Shown in pieces: positions 1 to 23,220 of a stretch of DNA of 64,000 nucleotides. Below the pieces are notes generated by a model, which did not search any database, was not told where the DNA came from, and saw only the letters and a list, made by a program, of their open reading frames with translations. The stretch comes from Hydractinia symbiolongicarpus (Eukaryota > Cnidaria > Hydrozoa > Anthoathecata > Hydractiniidae): positions 23,684,001 to 23,748,000 of the forward strand of contig NC_079876.1 of NCBI RefSeq assembly GCF_029227915.1, in the 5' to 3' direction. A program made the position numbers and the translations under genes. The first letter of the stretch is position 1. Each line of letters begins with the position of its first letter.

Positions 1-1225
1 TCTCTTAGACTGGCATTACACATCCACCTAACCATTCTCATATCATTCCTTTCTAAACGGTCAAGATCTTCCTGCTTCACTGCCCATGTCTCACTACCGT
101 ACAACATAACACTTCTTACACAGGCCTCATACAACCTACCTTTTACCTCAATTGACAGGACTCTGCTAACCTCAATTGACAGGACTCTGCTAGTCAATAA
201 AGGAAGTAACTCTCTAAACTTTTTCCAAACAGAACCTATCCTGCAAGTAACACTTCTTCCAACACCCCCTTCACTGCCCAACATATCACCTAAGTAACAG
301 AAGTTCTTAACTATCTCTAACGAGCCACTGTTGTACTGCTCTCAAATCCATAGCCTCCATGCACACCTCTATAACCTTCAGATGACTTCCCAACATGGCC
401 ATTAAAGTCGCCGCCCACCATGACAAGTTCAGTGTCTCCAAACTTTGATGTGACTGCTATTAACTATCATAAAACTTATCTTTATCTTCCTCACTGTGTC
501 CACACTGTGGGGCATAAACTGACAGAAAAGTGACAATCCTATTACCTATCAAAAACTTTATCACTATAATACGACTATTAACACGCATAACATCTATTAC
601 TTTTTCTACCCACTTCTCTGCAACGAATATGCCAACTCCTCCATATCCATCACTATTACCAATCCAAAAAAGCTTATACCTTGCCCTCCTACCTTCCATA
701 AATCTCACTGAAGCTCCTCTCCACTTAACTTCCTGAACACAACACATATCAACAGATCTACGTTCTAACATTTCAACTACTTCATCTGCTTTACCTCTCA
801 GAGTACCAACATTTACACTAGCCATCCTCAACCTAGTGTTATCTACCTTGTGATGTGATAGCTGGGTAACGGTCTGACGATGCTCACATCTGACATCTGT
901 CCTACCGTGCGCGACACCTTCACCCCTTAGAGTTCCAGCCCCGTTTACGCAGTTTGTCTGATCAACTATTCCTACGGCCATTAATAAAGAGTTTTGGCAG
1001 TGTTTTACAGCTGGATGCCCTTCCTAGCGCCAACCGTTCAGACCGGACTGGGTGTTTTTTAAAGTGACACCATCACTATGTGGCATTTCATGGGACTTCC
1101 ACAATCGCCCCTTTAAACTAAGGTATGGTGGAGGACGTTCAACTCCTCTCTTGTCTCTTAAGGAGACCCTTCACCATAAATGCGCGATACAATATTCTAC
1201 CGTTTGCGCTGCCGCATAAGTTTTC
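1..1225 (-). mobile_element. Internally deleted non-LTR retrotransposon (LINE) remnant
   Basis: Read on the minus strand, 981-460 is an open frame of 173 codons with the start of an APE-type endonuclease domain: it contains RMASVNVGTLRGK, CCVQEVKW, GYGGVGIFV and LSVYAPQ, motifs of LINE endonucleases often annotated as craniofacial development protein 2-like. After the stop at 460 the domain continues in another frame (VGGDFNGHVGK, about 440-390). From about 350 to 1 the frame reads FCYLGDMLGSEGG, LYEACVRSVMLYGSETW and RLERNDMRMVRWM, the conserved region downstream of the reverse transcriptase. The reverse-transcriptase core that should lie between is missing, so this copy is dead. A 23-bp tandem duplication lies at about 148-195. 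990-1225 looks like the 5' untranslated part of the element. The left end is outside the window. Confidence 0.85.
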
Positions 1226-1317
1226 CCTGTGTCGCCAATTTAATTAAATTCGTTTTTTCGCAGCAAAATCTCTATAATTCCATAAAGAAAATTTGAATGT
1301 TCCCATATGAGACCTAC

Positions 1318-4300
1318 TTGCACGTTCTCCAACACATAATTTTTGTTTATATCCCAACTTGGAAGTGTTTCGAATACCATAGCCATTTGATCAATGAATC
1401 TATGAAGAAGGACATAGCTATAAAATATTTAAGGATACTTCAATGGTTCAGACATTATTAAGTATATTCATTATTTCTCAAACGTTGTTTTTTTTACAAA
1501 ATTATTTATTTGATAAAAAAGCAAATTAAATTGGTTATGAAATAATATAAATATGAAATTTAATTTTTTTCCAGGTAGTCATAAGTCTACATTTTTGTTT
1601 TTCATTAAAAGTCCAAACCTTCCCCCCTCACTTAATATTTTATTGTGTAATATTTATCAATCAGTTCAGCATTATCATAGCAACAATGCTTCGCCACATT
1701 GTTTTCAAAAAAGCGGGTTGTTCGTTTTTATTTAAAAATTCGTGAATGTAACCGCAAGAACGCATACCTCATGTTTTCGTTAAAGTCCTCCAAGAAATCT
1801 GATTGGTTATATTCCGGATAAAGAAAATAAACCGGCCAATGAAGCGCATTGTTTTCGTCTAAATATATCTTTCCACTATGAGGCGCGTTATTGTCCATTA
1901 GTAGCATTTCTAAGTTCTTCCGTGTCGATATATCCTTATCCGGGCGTTCCAAGTTGATGTTTCGAGACTAAAAAAGTTATTGAAGGCTTGTATAAATTAA
2001 GATTCTGACATATACAAGTTTAGCCTGTAGAGTTGTGAATTGTTTTTAAAGAGTTTTTTTCGCGAAAATTTGCAACAATTATATACAAAATTGAGGTGTT
2101 TTCATGTTTAAATTATCTGACGTCACTAAACTACAAGAAAAATTACGTTGGAAAAATTTTGGTCAAAGGTTTGGTCAAAAAACAAAACAACTTTACATCT
2201 TAATGGTCACACGCGAATATTGACGTCAGTGTAAACGATGAAACAATTAAATTTTTAGACAAACATGAAAGCCTTATTTACGATTAATTTCGGGCAGTTT
2301 ATTACCTAAGCAGCATAATCTTTCTCAAATACAAAATTAATTGAAATTTGTAATGATCATAATAATCTATTCTTTGGTTTTAGTTTATTTACAAAACTAT
2401 ATTTCTAGTTAATTTTGAAAACAGAGTTTTGCCCCAAGGGTGACCAAATAAAATTTGTAGATAATGATTCTGTAGTACTATTCTTACATTTTTGTCCATT
2501 TATAAAAAAATGTAGTGGTGCTTTATCAAGAATTCAGTTAATTTTAAATAAAATGGCTCTATTATGATTTTTTGAAGTCTAAAATCGTTCTGGCATTTTG
2601 TGATGAGTAACTTATCCAATGAGCGTATATAGAGAAAATCTGCGACGTACCGATGTAGCTACGGGCGGATAACTCATGGGTCACTTCGCTGTCACGTGTG
2701 ACCAAAAATGAAATAAACAAACGAGCAAAAACGAAGCAGTTTCAGAGAGAAGAAGAGGATACAGGCATCAAATAATCGTAGCGAAACCAAGAAAAAGAAT
2801 GTAATCAATCTAGCAAAATGGAAACAAATCTATATATTTAATAGTTGAATGTAACGTTCTTGGGAGGTCACTAGATTTGTGGGGGAAAAAAGGTGAACAA
2901 GCGTTATTTTTTGTTGAAAAGAGGTGGTGGTCAGATATATAATCTTCATTTTCATGCACCAAATATAATTGAGGTACTGAAAAACATTTGTAAGCATTAT
3001 TAAAATCTTAATCAAAATAGACATGAAATAACATATGAAAGCAACTGATAAATATAAAAAAAATATCAGCGACTACGTATCTAGGTGTTCCAACTACACA
3101 AACCTCAAGAGCATCCAACAAATTGTTTCGTTTCGTTAAATTTTTCACTTCTTTCATTTCATTTTTTCTTCGATCGCGTTCTTGTTGTTTCTATAAAAAA
3201 ACGCAAGCAGATGGCACATCACATTTATTCACATCTTAAAATACTGACTTTAGATTTATGACACCTAAAGTTTATCATGCACCTTTTAAAATATCTCAGA
3301 TAGAAACTTGAATCAAATTTTACATAAGTGTCTGAATGAAAATTCCAATCAGTAACCTAATACTCACAAACTAGATGTAACACCACTACAACACTGCAAC
3401 CATCAATCATGCTTTCCAGTAGCATCTGACGACAGCGTGTAGAAGTTACCTTATTGTTAAACTGAAGAAATTTCAAACGTAAAAATACCTTCTGATGCGT
3501 TGACTTCTTCTTCAACTCGATAAGTTTCTTTTCTTTTTCATCAATGTTTATCAAACAACGTTAAGAATGCTATCATAATTTTAAAAGAACAAAGCTCATA
3601 AAAATCAAAGATGCTTTTATTATGGTAGAAAGCACATATTCCACCATTAAATTTGGCAAAAATTGTCATATGACAAATCAAAATATATTTATATTTTGCT
3701 GACTGTTTTAAAATATATTCCATTTCATAGAAAAGGATATCTTCATTCCAGACTCGCACCATTTTATGCACTCGTCATATTTTTCTAAATCGAAGCAACA
3801 AATTGCTCCACGAATAATAGCTTTCATGTGATCTGGCTTGTGCTTTAAAGACCATGTTGCATCGTTCAATGCACTACGGTTGTTGCCTGAAACATAGGAA
3901 AATGGTAGCGTTGTACAGCAAGATGATTTGTAAAAAAAGTCCTGTGATTCTTTTCCTCAAATTTTCATATTCGCTGAAGACGACAAGAACGTGCACCATA
4001 ATCGCACCTTTCTCTCAAGGATGTACTTTATAAAAATCTTTTTTATTCAGCACAAAAACAAAAGCGCAAGAGAAGCTAAAAGTATTAAAAATACCATACC
4101 AAGATAAAAATTGGAAGCCGCACGATTCGCATACAATACAGCAGACAAAGTGTCGTCTTCGTGTTGGAGTTTTAGCCCCTCTGTGTAAGCTTTTATAGCT
4201 AGCTTGTAATCTTTCTTCTTGAAATGAAAGTTTCCGTCTTCTTTATGCGAAAGTGCACAAGCTAGAACGTAAAAATTGATGAAAAATAATTTTTTTACAA

Positions 4301-7300
4301 TGAATAACATTTCGTGATGATAAGTTTCATTCTTCAAATAGAAATGTGTAATGCTTGATCTCGTATCTCATATATATACATTCAGACTTTATGGATAACT
4401 GAGACAACACTACAAAGGTGAGTAAAGCAACAAGCACTGACGGTAGACAACACTGTGAGTCCAGATGGTAGACATAAAAAAACATAAAAAAACTTTCACA
4501 ATCACAACACTATTGACATTCTCACTACAATTAGGTAACCAGAATCACTTAAAAAAGATGAACCTTACACAATTTCTCATGGCACTTATTACCTGTTCAA
4601 AAAAAGTTTTTCTCTAAATTTCTGATAGAATGTTCTAAGAAATATAAAACGGTTATTTAAACGTAATTTTCCGCATTTTTTTTATTTTTTATGTTGAATT
4701 TAGAAACATTTGGCTTCCTAAAAAAATTTATTCATCTGTTAATTTTCTAGGTAACTTTTTGAAGCAGGTGGATATCACACAATTTACTGTAGCAACATGA
4801 CAAACTACGTACAACTAACTACTGTAAAGATAATTTTAATTCTCAACTTGTAAAACAAGACTTGGGTGTGGTGCAGCACATCCCAAATGCACCTGTTTAC
4901 ATTTACAGACTAAGCAAATAAAAATCATGCATCTCTTATACCATTTTATTTGCTGCAACCAATCAAAAGAAAAAATAGGTTTTAATATTTATTAAGAAAA
5001 CTCCCAATTTTTAATATGTTCAGTGCCATAAAAACTCATTTAAGTATTTCTTAAGTATTGCACAGGCTAAAGATCAGTTCCCTAATATTGCTCTCTTTTT
5101 GAAACATCACAGTAAGGCTCACATTACATAAACATTCCAAAAGAACATCCACCTATACATAAAATTAACATATTAATATATAATATTTTTTCTGTCTGAT
5201 ATATATAATATATTTTAAGTATAGTTTTGTATAGCTGTGAAGTTTATACATTTTGTTTTTTCTTAATGCAATCTTAATGCAATGTTTAAAACCTTTCATC
5301 TGGAAACCGATGATCCCAAAACTATTAAAGAACAATATTAGAACTTTTTAACTTTTTGTGGGTTCACACAATCAGACAGAGGACAGGGACACATACCATG
5401 AGGATCTTCATCTTCATATTTCAATGCTTGCAATGCCTGTAGAGCAGGTGACGCATCTATATCCTCTTGTGTAGGTACTTCATTACAAAATGCAGGTATA
5501 CGTCGAAGTTGCTAAAATTACATCATAAATTGTTGAGTAAGATCAACTGAATAGTCAGCATATATACAAAATGTTTGCTCAGAGATATATATGTAGCAAT
5601 GAAATCTCAATTACTGTGGAAAGTTTATCATTTCTTGAACATGATAGTTTAGTAGGCGACGTTTCGAGAGATCCTTCTCCCATCAGCGGGCAAAGTAAAA
5701 TGATGTTGCGCATGTATTTATATAATTGCAGAGGATCGAAATTCATAAAAATTAACCAATCAGAAACGAGCTGATAATTACAGTTAATTACGGTAATTAA
5801 CATTTTCGGACCTGGATGTAGGTAACTACTTCTTCTGTAAGGCTGGTAACCAAATCTCAGGAAGTTGATACGAGATGCTGTTTATGTGTTTGTTACGTTC
5901 TACACTGTTGATGGTTTCTTTAATCTTCCTGGCCGTTGTTCTGGATTCTCTGTCAATGATTTTCTTCTCATCCCAATTAAACTGATGACTTCTGCTCCAG
6001 CTGTGGTCCGCAATTTTGTTTTTCTTCACATCTCCGTTTCTCACTGCGCGCATATGTTCTTGTACTCGTTGCTTAAACTTTCTTTTTGTTTCGCCTATAT
6101 ACACTGCATCACAATCTTTACACTGGATTTCGTAAACAACATTGTTTTGCTCTTCCAGGTTTATTTTGTCTTTTGGTTTAGACAAAGTGCTTCTTAGGGT
6201 GTCTTTAGAGGTAAGAATGCATTTGATCTTGTGTTGCCTTAAAACTCGACGAAGGATCTCGCTGGTACCTGGTACGAGGGGTAGGAATGCTGATGCGATA
6301 AATTCCTCTGATGTTTCCTTGTTGTCTCCGTTGCATCTTCTCTTCATTTTATTTTCTACTTGCGTGATGACTTTATGACTGTATCCATTTGTGATTAATG
6401 CATTTCTTACACGTCGAATTTCTATTTTCCTCTCCTGTTTGTCACTGACTACACTGTTGGCACGATTCAGTAATGAAGATATGACACTTTCTTTGCAGAA
6501 ATCTTGAGAAATTTGAGAACCCTAATGATCCGATTAAGCGCCCAACATTATTTAAGCGCCCCCTTGAATAAGCGCCCAGCTAATTTAATCAAGGTTCAAT
6601 AAGCAGCCAGCATTTATTAAACGCCCCCCCCCCCCCCTCAAATAAGTGCCCACCTGATAAAAGGGAGCTCTTAATCGAAAATTACCTTGAGAAACTGGCC
6701 GCTCATTTAAAAATTTGTATTGAGAACCCTAGAAAGACTAAACTTCATTTTGTCACATCTTTCGTTCAGTTTTATTTTTCAGGATAAAAAACAAAATTAA
6801 AAATTATTGTGTTGTCTTTATTTTGTACAAAATTAGTTTAAATTTCACGTTTAAAGATCACATGCAGAGGAGAGTGTTAAGTGGAGAAGAGAAGTGTAAA
6901 AATACAGAAGAGAAGTGTAAGAATAAAGAAGAAAACTGTTTGAATCATAGAAGAGAAATCTTTTAAATTGGAAGAAGAGAAGTGAGCCATAGGGATCATC
7001 GTAAATCCGATCCAAATCCTTCAGTGCAATTCTTTAGTGTACAACATGAACTTTGCATGGTCAAACCTTTACAGAAAAATTTTTAATTAAACAAAACTTA
7101 CAAGCAAAAAAATTTATGTAGGTAGAAAATATAAACAACAGACCACAGTAATTAAAGAAATGGGTGAAATATTTCAAAAAGAAAAATGCATGAAAATTAA
7201 CCTCGTCTAAGTGTTCTTCGCATAATCCATCCTTGTATTTAAAATCTTTGTTCTTTTCAAGAACTGTTGCAATATGTTTATCTAAATCTTCGTCTAATTT

Positions 7301-7333
7301 TTTTGCAAGATCATCACGTTGTCCCTCCGCCAT
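1318..7333 (-). CDS. TTC4: TTC4 tetratricopeptide repeat co-chaperone, C-terminal exon outside window
   Basis: TTC4 (yeast Cns1) is a cytosolic/nuclear co-chaperone that binds Hsp90 and Hsp70 through TPR repeats. Exons, 5' to 3': 7333-7202, 5511-5397, 4261-4100, 3886-3741, 3545-3489, 3190-3104, 1967-1768, 1399-1318; 327 codons, phases all compatible. The start ATG gives MAEGQRDDLAKK. Exon 3 (about residue 83 on) begins the TPRs with HKEDGNFHFKKKDYKLAIKAY and YANRAASNFYLG; exon 4 has NRSALNDATWSLK. Exons 5-6 form a charged helix (IDEKEKKLIELKKK). Exon 7 carries the C-terminal wheel-domain signature WPVYFLYPEYNQSDF, and exon 8 FIDQMAMVFETLPSWDI. About 60 C-terminal residues expected from the family (387 aa in human) are not seen, so the last exon is probably beyond position 1. 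Intron 3546-3740 has AT-AC ends. Intron 1 holds a Penelope fragment and a MITE. Confidence 0.93.
5600..6510 (-). mobile_element. Penelope-like retroelement fragment with GIY-YIG endonuclease
   Basis: An open frame of 173 codons at 6347-5826 contains a GIY-YIG endonuclease domain: NVVYEIQCKDCDAVYIGET, then KRKFKQRVQEH, the arginine helix, and an AxHSWSRxHQFNW segment. The frame continues upstream to about 6510 with RRVRNALITNGYSHKVI, which resembles the thumb region after the reverse transcriptase of Penelope-like elements. The reverse transcriptase itself is absent, so this is a 5'-truncated copy. It ends ...PEIWLPALQKK and is followed by an AT-rich tail and, at 5658-5687, a hammerhead-like core (reported as a finding). 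It lies in intron 1 of TTC4 on the same strand as that gene, and abuts a MITE copy at 6521. A related, more decayed copy is at 61090-61470. Confidence 0.8.
6521..6850. mobile_element. Truncated copy of the GATCCGATTAAGCGCC MITE family
   Basis: The stretch starts with CTAATGATCCGATTAAGCGC and repeats the words AAGCGCCC and AATAAGCGCC several times, then continues with a segment (TTTCAGGATAAAAAACAAAA) that matches the second half of the full element at 12496-12936. It lacks the right-hand inverted terminus, so it is probably truncated. It holds no coding capacity. It sits directly beside the Penelope fragment inside TTC4 intron 1. Confidence 0.7.
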
Positions 7334-7822
7334 CTTAATCAAAACAATGGCTCACTGGATGTAAATGGAACGATTTAGCAAAAGAGCAAAGAAGATATAT
7401 GTGAATGAAATATACCTTGATACATTATTTTTGCAAGAAAAAAGACGGATTCGGTAGATGTAAACTTCTTAAGTCGTTTGTAGCTTTGCGTAAAAGTAAA
7501 GTTCTAAAATTTGATAATTTCTTAGGGTTTGTTTTGTGTCTGAATGGGTTTAATTTTTAACCCCTAAATTTTAAAACATAATACATTTCCGTTACCAGAT
7601 TTACATACAGTATAATATGTAAACAATTCCTAGGAGTCCGGGCTTGAGGTTGAATATTGACAAATATGATTGGTTAAACTTGTCAATGAACCAAATTGGA
7701 ACGAAACAAAGTCGAAAGTTATGAACGGGGAGCGAATTGAACGAGAACATGAGTTGCTAGCGAGATATATTATTACTTTTATATTTTAATTCTCTTAAAC
7801 TTTTCTTTCTGCAGCAGGTAAA
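7334..7822. promoter_or_regulatory. Bidirectional TTC4/CDC14 intergenic promoter region
   Basis: TTC4 (minus, start at 7333) and CDC14 (plus, start at 7823) are divergent with 489 bp between their start codons. This interval must hold both 5' leaders and probably a shared core promoter. An inverted CCAAT word (GATTGG) is present near 7670, and no clear TATA box is placed at either side. A pyrimidine run followed by GCAG lies just before the CDC14 start (about 7802-7817), so a short 5' untranslated exon spliced there is possible. Regulatory function is inferred from gene arrangement only. Confidence 0.45.
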
Positions 7823-18119
<10,297 letters not shown>

Positions 18120-19490
18120 CTACGCTCCACCTGCAAGCGACTTCACTACAAATCTGATTTGGTTTGTAAAGCAAGCTTTTCGAAAGCAAGAACAAGAAGA
18201 TGCTCTGAATCACACATGTTAGGACGTTGTGTGAGAAAGTTATCATATCCGAAAGGGAGTTGCATGGGGTGTACTGACGTCTTGCATTTTAAGGCGTGCA
18301 GTTAAACTTCCTTTGATTGATGGTCTTTGCACTGGGACCTCTAACTGGAACCAATATCAGATGCATACGCGGAGTTCTTGCAGGTATTTGTTATGCGGTC
18401 TACATCGTCCGTTGTTAGACCTCCAAAAAACTACCTTTTCGGCAAAGAGTCGATATACTTATTTTGCTATGGTGTAACGAGAGCAGTATTTTTTTTACAT
18501 TGTACCCAAAAAATTTCATGCGATGCCGTGTGTGGGTTACATGAAGAATGAGTGTACTTTTTATAACGATTATTCCCTGATTAGTCGGTTTTTTTAAGCG
18601 GAACGTTTTTATTGATTTTATGAAGTGTTTTTACTAATAGTCATCTATAGGCGTTGAAATATTATAGTCGTTTATATGTTGTCATGACAATTCGTTACGA
18701 GTAGTAATTTTTAGCATTGCAAATAAGCTTCGCTTTTTAAGGAAACATGGTAGATTTTGTTACTTCACTCATTTAATTGGTTAAGTTTGAGTGAATATTT
18801 CGGGTATTTTCAACAAACGCTTTTTTGTCGTCTACTTCAAGCAAATCAGGTACACTCCAGTACGATAACATTAGTAAGTTCGTCTCCTAATAAAAACTAA
18901 GTTAACTTTTCTAAACTATTTTTATAAAACTTATTTAGCCTATAGTAATCACACTAGATAATGTGTATATGTATAATGACTTTTAAATGCACTACAAGTA
19001 GTTCACTGGATGTGACAATTTGCGTTTGAATTACGCGTTGAATTTATGTGTATATAAAGCAAGATATTTTCCGTGTATAAACGGAGTTTATTATTTTTAT
19101 GGATATAGGTAATGAATTACTAACCAACGTATTCCTACCGGTAAAGGTAAGCAACCTAGTTACTAGCTTTAGAAAAAAAGCGTTAGACACTAGATTGCTT
19201 TCTTTTCTAAGTTTATGACAACTTTGCTACCAGTGTATATTTCACGAGAAACAGCAAACTAACGTGTGAGATGTAAAAGACAATCATTCTCTTGCTGCTT
19301 TAAGGTTTTGTTTTTGTGGTCTGATGGATTCCCCCAACCGATGTAGGGTTAAGAAGGACTTTCTGTATATTTAAGGCGGGAATATTCTTGCTGTGTTTTT
19401 ATTAAAAGTAATGTATAAACTGACAAAGTTTGACAAGCTTATGTTTCACCCTTATTATGGCTTCTAATTCATGTAGTTGTCAATAAATAA
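18120..19490 (+). other. Probable CDC14 3' untranslated region
   Basis: No reading frame or repeat of note follows the CDC14 stop for about 1.4 kb. The first plausible poly(A) signal context I see is AATAAATAAG at 19482. The transcript end is inferred, and nearer variants may be used. Confidence 0.35.
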
Positions 19491-22400
19491 GATATGGTGG
19501 CAGAGCTACTTTTTTGAAGTGTGTTCAAAAACTCAAATCCAAAAGCCATCTTATCATCTGCCATTTTGAAAATTTACGAATTCTGCATGCATGCGATTGT
19601 TTTGTTTGGAAGGTTTAAATTTTGCACTCTTTCTCGCATATACTTTTTAATTAGTATGTATTTTCAGATAATGAGGAATGATATCTTCTTCCCAGTGAAT
19701 GTATTTTTCAATTTATTTAATTTATTTGTAAACGATTTGATGCAACTATTTGTACAGTAAGGAGAAAATTCATAATTCACCATGTTCACACACACCCAGC
19801 TTGTTTGTTTTTATTTACAGTAATTCCAGTTCCTTCGCGCACCCCCTTATAATGAATTAATGCGCCTTCAAATACTGCAGTTCTCTTTGCAAGAACCTAG
19901 GAAAAAACGTATTCACATATTGACGCGATTTCGTTGTTTACAAAATTACATGGGCATGTGTGCGGAGCAGAAAGAGTGACTACGTAGGGAAACTGGCAAA
20001 TTTACTAGAATTTCTCAGCGTAAATTTTTTGGTTTGATTGGATTTTTTTGATCGCAGAGATCCGTATGTTTCGCACCTGTTTGCGGGCGCATATTCAATG
20101 TTCTGAACGCAATAGGAAAACCTGGAATGCATCAAAATGTCGGAATTTTCCTTTCAAATTCAGCTGATAAATAATTTTGTACAACACTGTTCACGAAAAA
20201 AAAATGTCGTAGACAGGTAACTTTAGAACAAAGAAAAGAAAAATGAACAATGTTCCTACTAAGTATTCGAATTAGTTGAACCAACCATATCGCTGATAGG
20301 GTTACTGTCAATAAATTTTTTTAATAGTTGCTCGTAAAACTTATTCTTAAAACAGAAAAGCTGCCGCGAACACACACACAATTCGCTCTGAAAAATACGA
20401 AAGAAATATTTCGCGCCGTATCTAAGTTGCAATACACTGGATCTCAGTTTTTTCTAAAATCAACTCCGCTGGGCATGCAAAATATTTTTGACATTCACGC
20501 CTCGTATCACTGTGGCAGAAAATGCAAGTGGTGTAAATCCTTCATATTCTATTTCCAAGACCCTATCATTTTAGGGTTTCTTCTTTTCTCTTTTATTTTG
20601 CACGTAAGCCTTCGTCAGTTCTTGATTCGCGTATCATTAGCGAGTGGGTTAAACACCCGTACGTCAAGAAATGCTATTTGACCTGCTTGCCAAAACCCTT
20701 CCGCACAAACACTTTTTTCTTGTATGTAATGATTTTTTTGCTCAAATTGTTCTCCTGAAAGAAGCAATAAACGAGATTTAACCGCTGTAACTTTACACAC
20801 TTTGTCAAGTAATTTAGCAATGTTTCTCAGTTCATCATATCACGAAATGAATCCTCCCTTTTTGTTCCTGCAGGATATAGCATATTGAAGGTGAGAACCT
20901 CTCGCATTTACATGACAACTTTCTCAGTTACAAACTAATACTAGTGCTGATCGACATTATTGATCGATCCTTTTAGGTCCAGTACATTCGCATGTCTTTC
21001 TTTTCAAGTTCTGTAATTGATAGTTTTTTTATCTGCGAATATAACTATTCTTTAGTTATGATACAACTATATCTCTTTAGTTATATCAGCTAATTGAAAA
21101 ACTTAAAGAAATCTAGAAAGAGAGAAATGGTACTCAATGGGGTGATATTTGTTTTGGGTGAGAATTCAAAAATACAATTAATTCTTTAAAATTATTTGAT
21201 AGGACATCCGGTTCATGTATATGTACCCCATTTTGGAATTATGGTATTACAACTTGACAAAAATACAAAGTTTAACAAAACCGGAAATTCACGGTGCTGT
21301 AAATCAAAACAATTTAAAAAGGTATGTCTTTTACTCTTAAAAGCTACGTAATGTTATGGTTTGTTGCTAGCCAATCTTTTTTGTACGTAAAAGCTTTTTA
21401 GAATTTAGATAATAAAATGTATTTACTTACTACAAAATCAAAGAATGTGATCTCTGTTTGAGTATTTTTATCCTTAGTTAGACTTTTTGAAAATCTGAAT
21501 TTATTTTTATTTTCTTGTATAGAACACTATGATTGGCCAAAAGCAAGCACGTCTTGTTTTGTACGCGTGTTGTAATTTTTTGATAAGATGATGTTATTCT
21601 AGATTTAAAGGTAAAGCAATTTTTGTAAGATAGCTTTGCGGTCGTGGATGACGAGACAAGCTGACGCTTATGCTTACGTTGGATATTCTTGACACTTTCA
21701 TATGCAAATACATCAAACCAAAAACCTGGTCATCGTTTGGTCATCTAAAAATGTCAATGGGCCTCCATTTCGTAACAACGAAGTTTTTAAAACAAGGGAT
21801 GACGTTGTATTTAAAATAGCAACCTTCGAAGTTAGACAATGGCGAAAATCATTCCAGATAGAACATATAACAACTGTGACTAGTGTTTTGACAGCCAATA
21901 GTGTACTTAGGGCTGTCAGTGCATAAATGCTTTTCCAGGCTTAAAGTTGCCTCACAGAAGGTTTATCGATGCTGTAGGGTAGATTTAGGACGATTAATTA
22001 CATAGTATATTATTGGTTTTAACTTATTTTTTTTTTAAATTTGGCCCACAAGGCGCCTTGTGACTTTGGTCCCCACAAGGCTTAAATGTGGGTATGTGTG
22101 TGTGTGTGTGTGTAGAGTTTACTACCAACCTCATGATGCAAGTACCGTGGTGCCAATAAAATTCTAGCTGATACACAACTAGCTAAGCAGCGTAATGGTC
22201 AAGTCCCTACCCTTAACATAAGGCATGTCCCCAATAAATAATAGAGTTGCTTATAAAAAGATTGTGCGACAAGGTAGTAAGCAATTCTTTTTTTCTTTTT
22301 TTTACTTATAGTACGTCATAAATGGAACAAAATGGCGCCAATAAACTTTTACTTGCGTCAGCACATTTTCTGTGACGTCATCAGAAGCTTCAAAATTGTT

Positions 22401-23220
22401 AAAAATCTGCTTAAAATATAATTACTTTTGTTCTAGAGCGAATTTTTACATTCTGTTTGAAGTTTCTGAAAGCTAAATAAACGTTATTTAACATATCTTC
22501 CGGTTTTTACATGGATCGGATAAAAAATTGCCAAAAATGTCCCGAAAATCCGTTTTTTCCGATTTTCGGGTGAAATCCGACAAAATCGGGAAATCGGATT
22601 AGTCACGTGTTCAAATTGTTCACAATGATTCTTCTTGATGAAACAAAGTTGTGCTGAAAGTTTCAAGTTCTAAGGATAATCCTAACAGGAGTTATTATAT
22701 TTTCCCCATTATAAGGATTTCATAAAGATTTTTAGGGGTAGTTTCGAGTAATGGCCAATATCAAAGCCTCTGAAAGGTATGGGACCTAAAAAATTAGATT
22801 GCAGGTGTCTAATAGATAAATGTTGAAACTCAGTAAGTATCATAGCCATATAACAAAGCAATCAGGAGTTATTAAAAAAAACCGTCAGGGGGGCGGAATC
22901 CGCCCTGCCCGGACCGAATAGGGTTAAAACAATAATTGGAACAAACTGAAATAAAAAAGAAAACAAAACAAATGTACAACAACCTCTTACTTAAGGTTTC
23001 TTTCGTTTTTTACATAGTTTTGTAAAGTTAAAAAAGAAAAATTCACTGAAAAAATTGATCTACACAAAAATATGGCTGATCTACAGCTGCGTCAAAAATA
23101 GTTCGTCCAGCGAAAGTCGTTTGTGTGAAAAATCATTTTTATGGTATTAACGAAGTTCGAGATAAATCTCTTCTTGTCAGCGTAGTCTAAACGACTGTGT
23201 CTTGAATCACAACATAAACT
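19491..23220. other. Intergenic, no gene recognised
   Basis: AT-rich DNA with short unsupported reading frames only. It contains a (GT)n run at 22094-22113. Around 22290-22920 lies a repeat-like stretch with GACGTCA words, internal inverted CCGATTTTCGGG words and a GC-rich end (GGGGCGGAATCCGCCC near 22890-22907), probably a decayed mobile element. I see no conserved protein motif. Confidence 0.5.

Noticed and set aside
3357-3554. Minus-strand frame starting upstream of IDEKEKK
   Set aside because: The upstream start is a TTG and an in-frame stop precedes it; the coding part is exon 5 of TTC4, bounded by the AT-AC intron.
20328-20681. 117-codon plus-strand frame
   Set aside because: No recognisable domain, no splice context and AT-rich composition like its surroundings.
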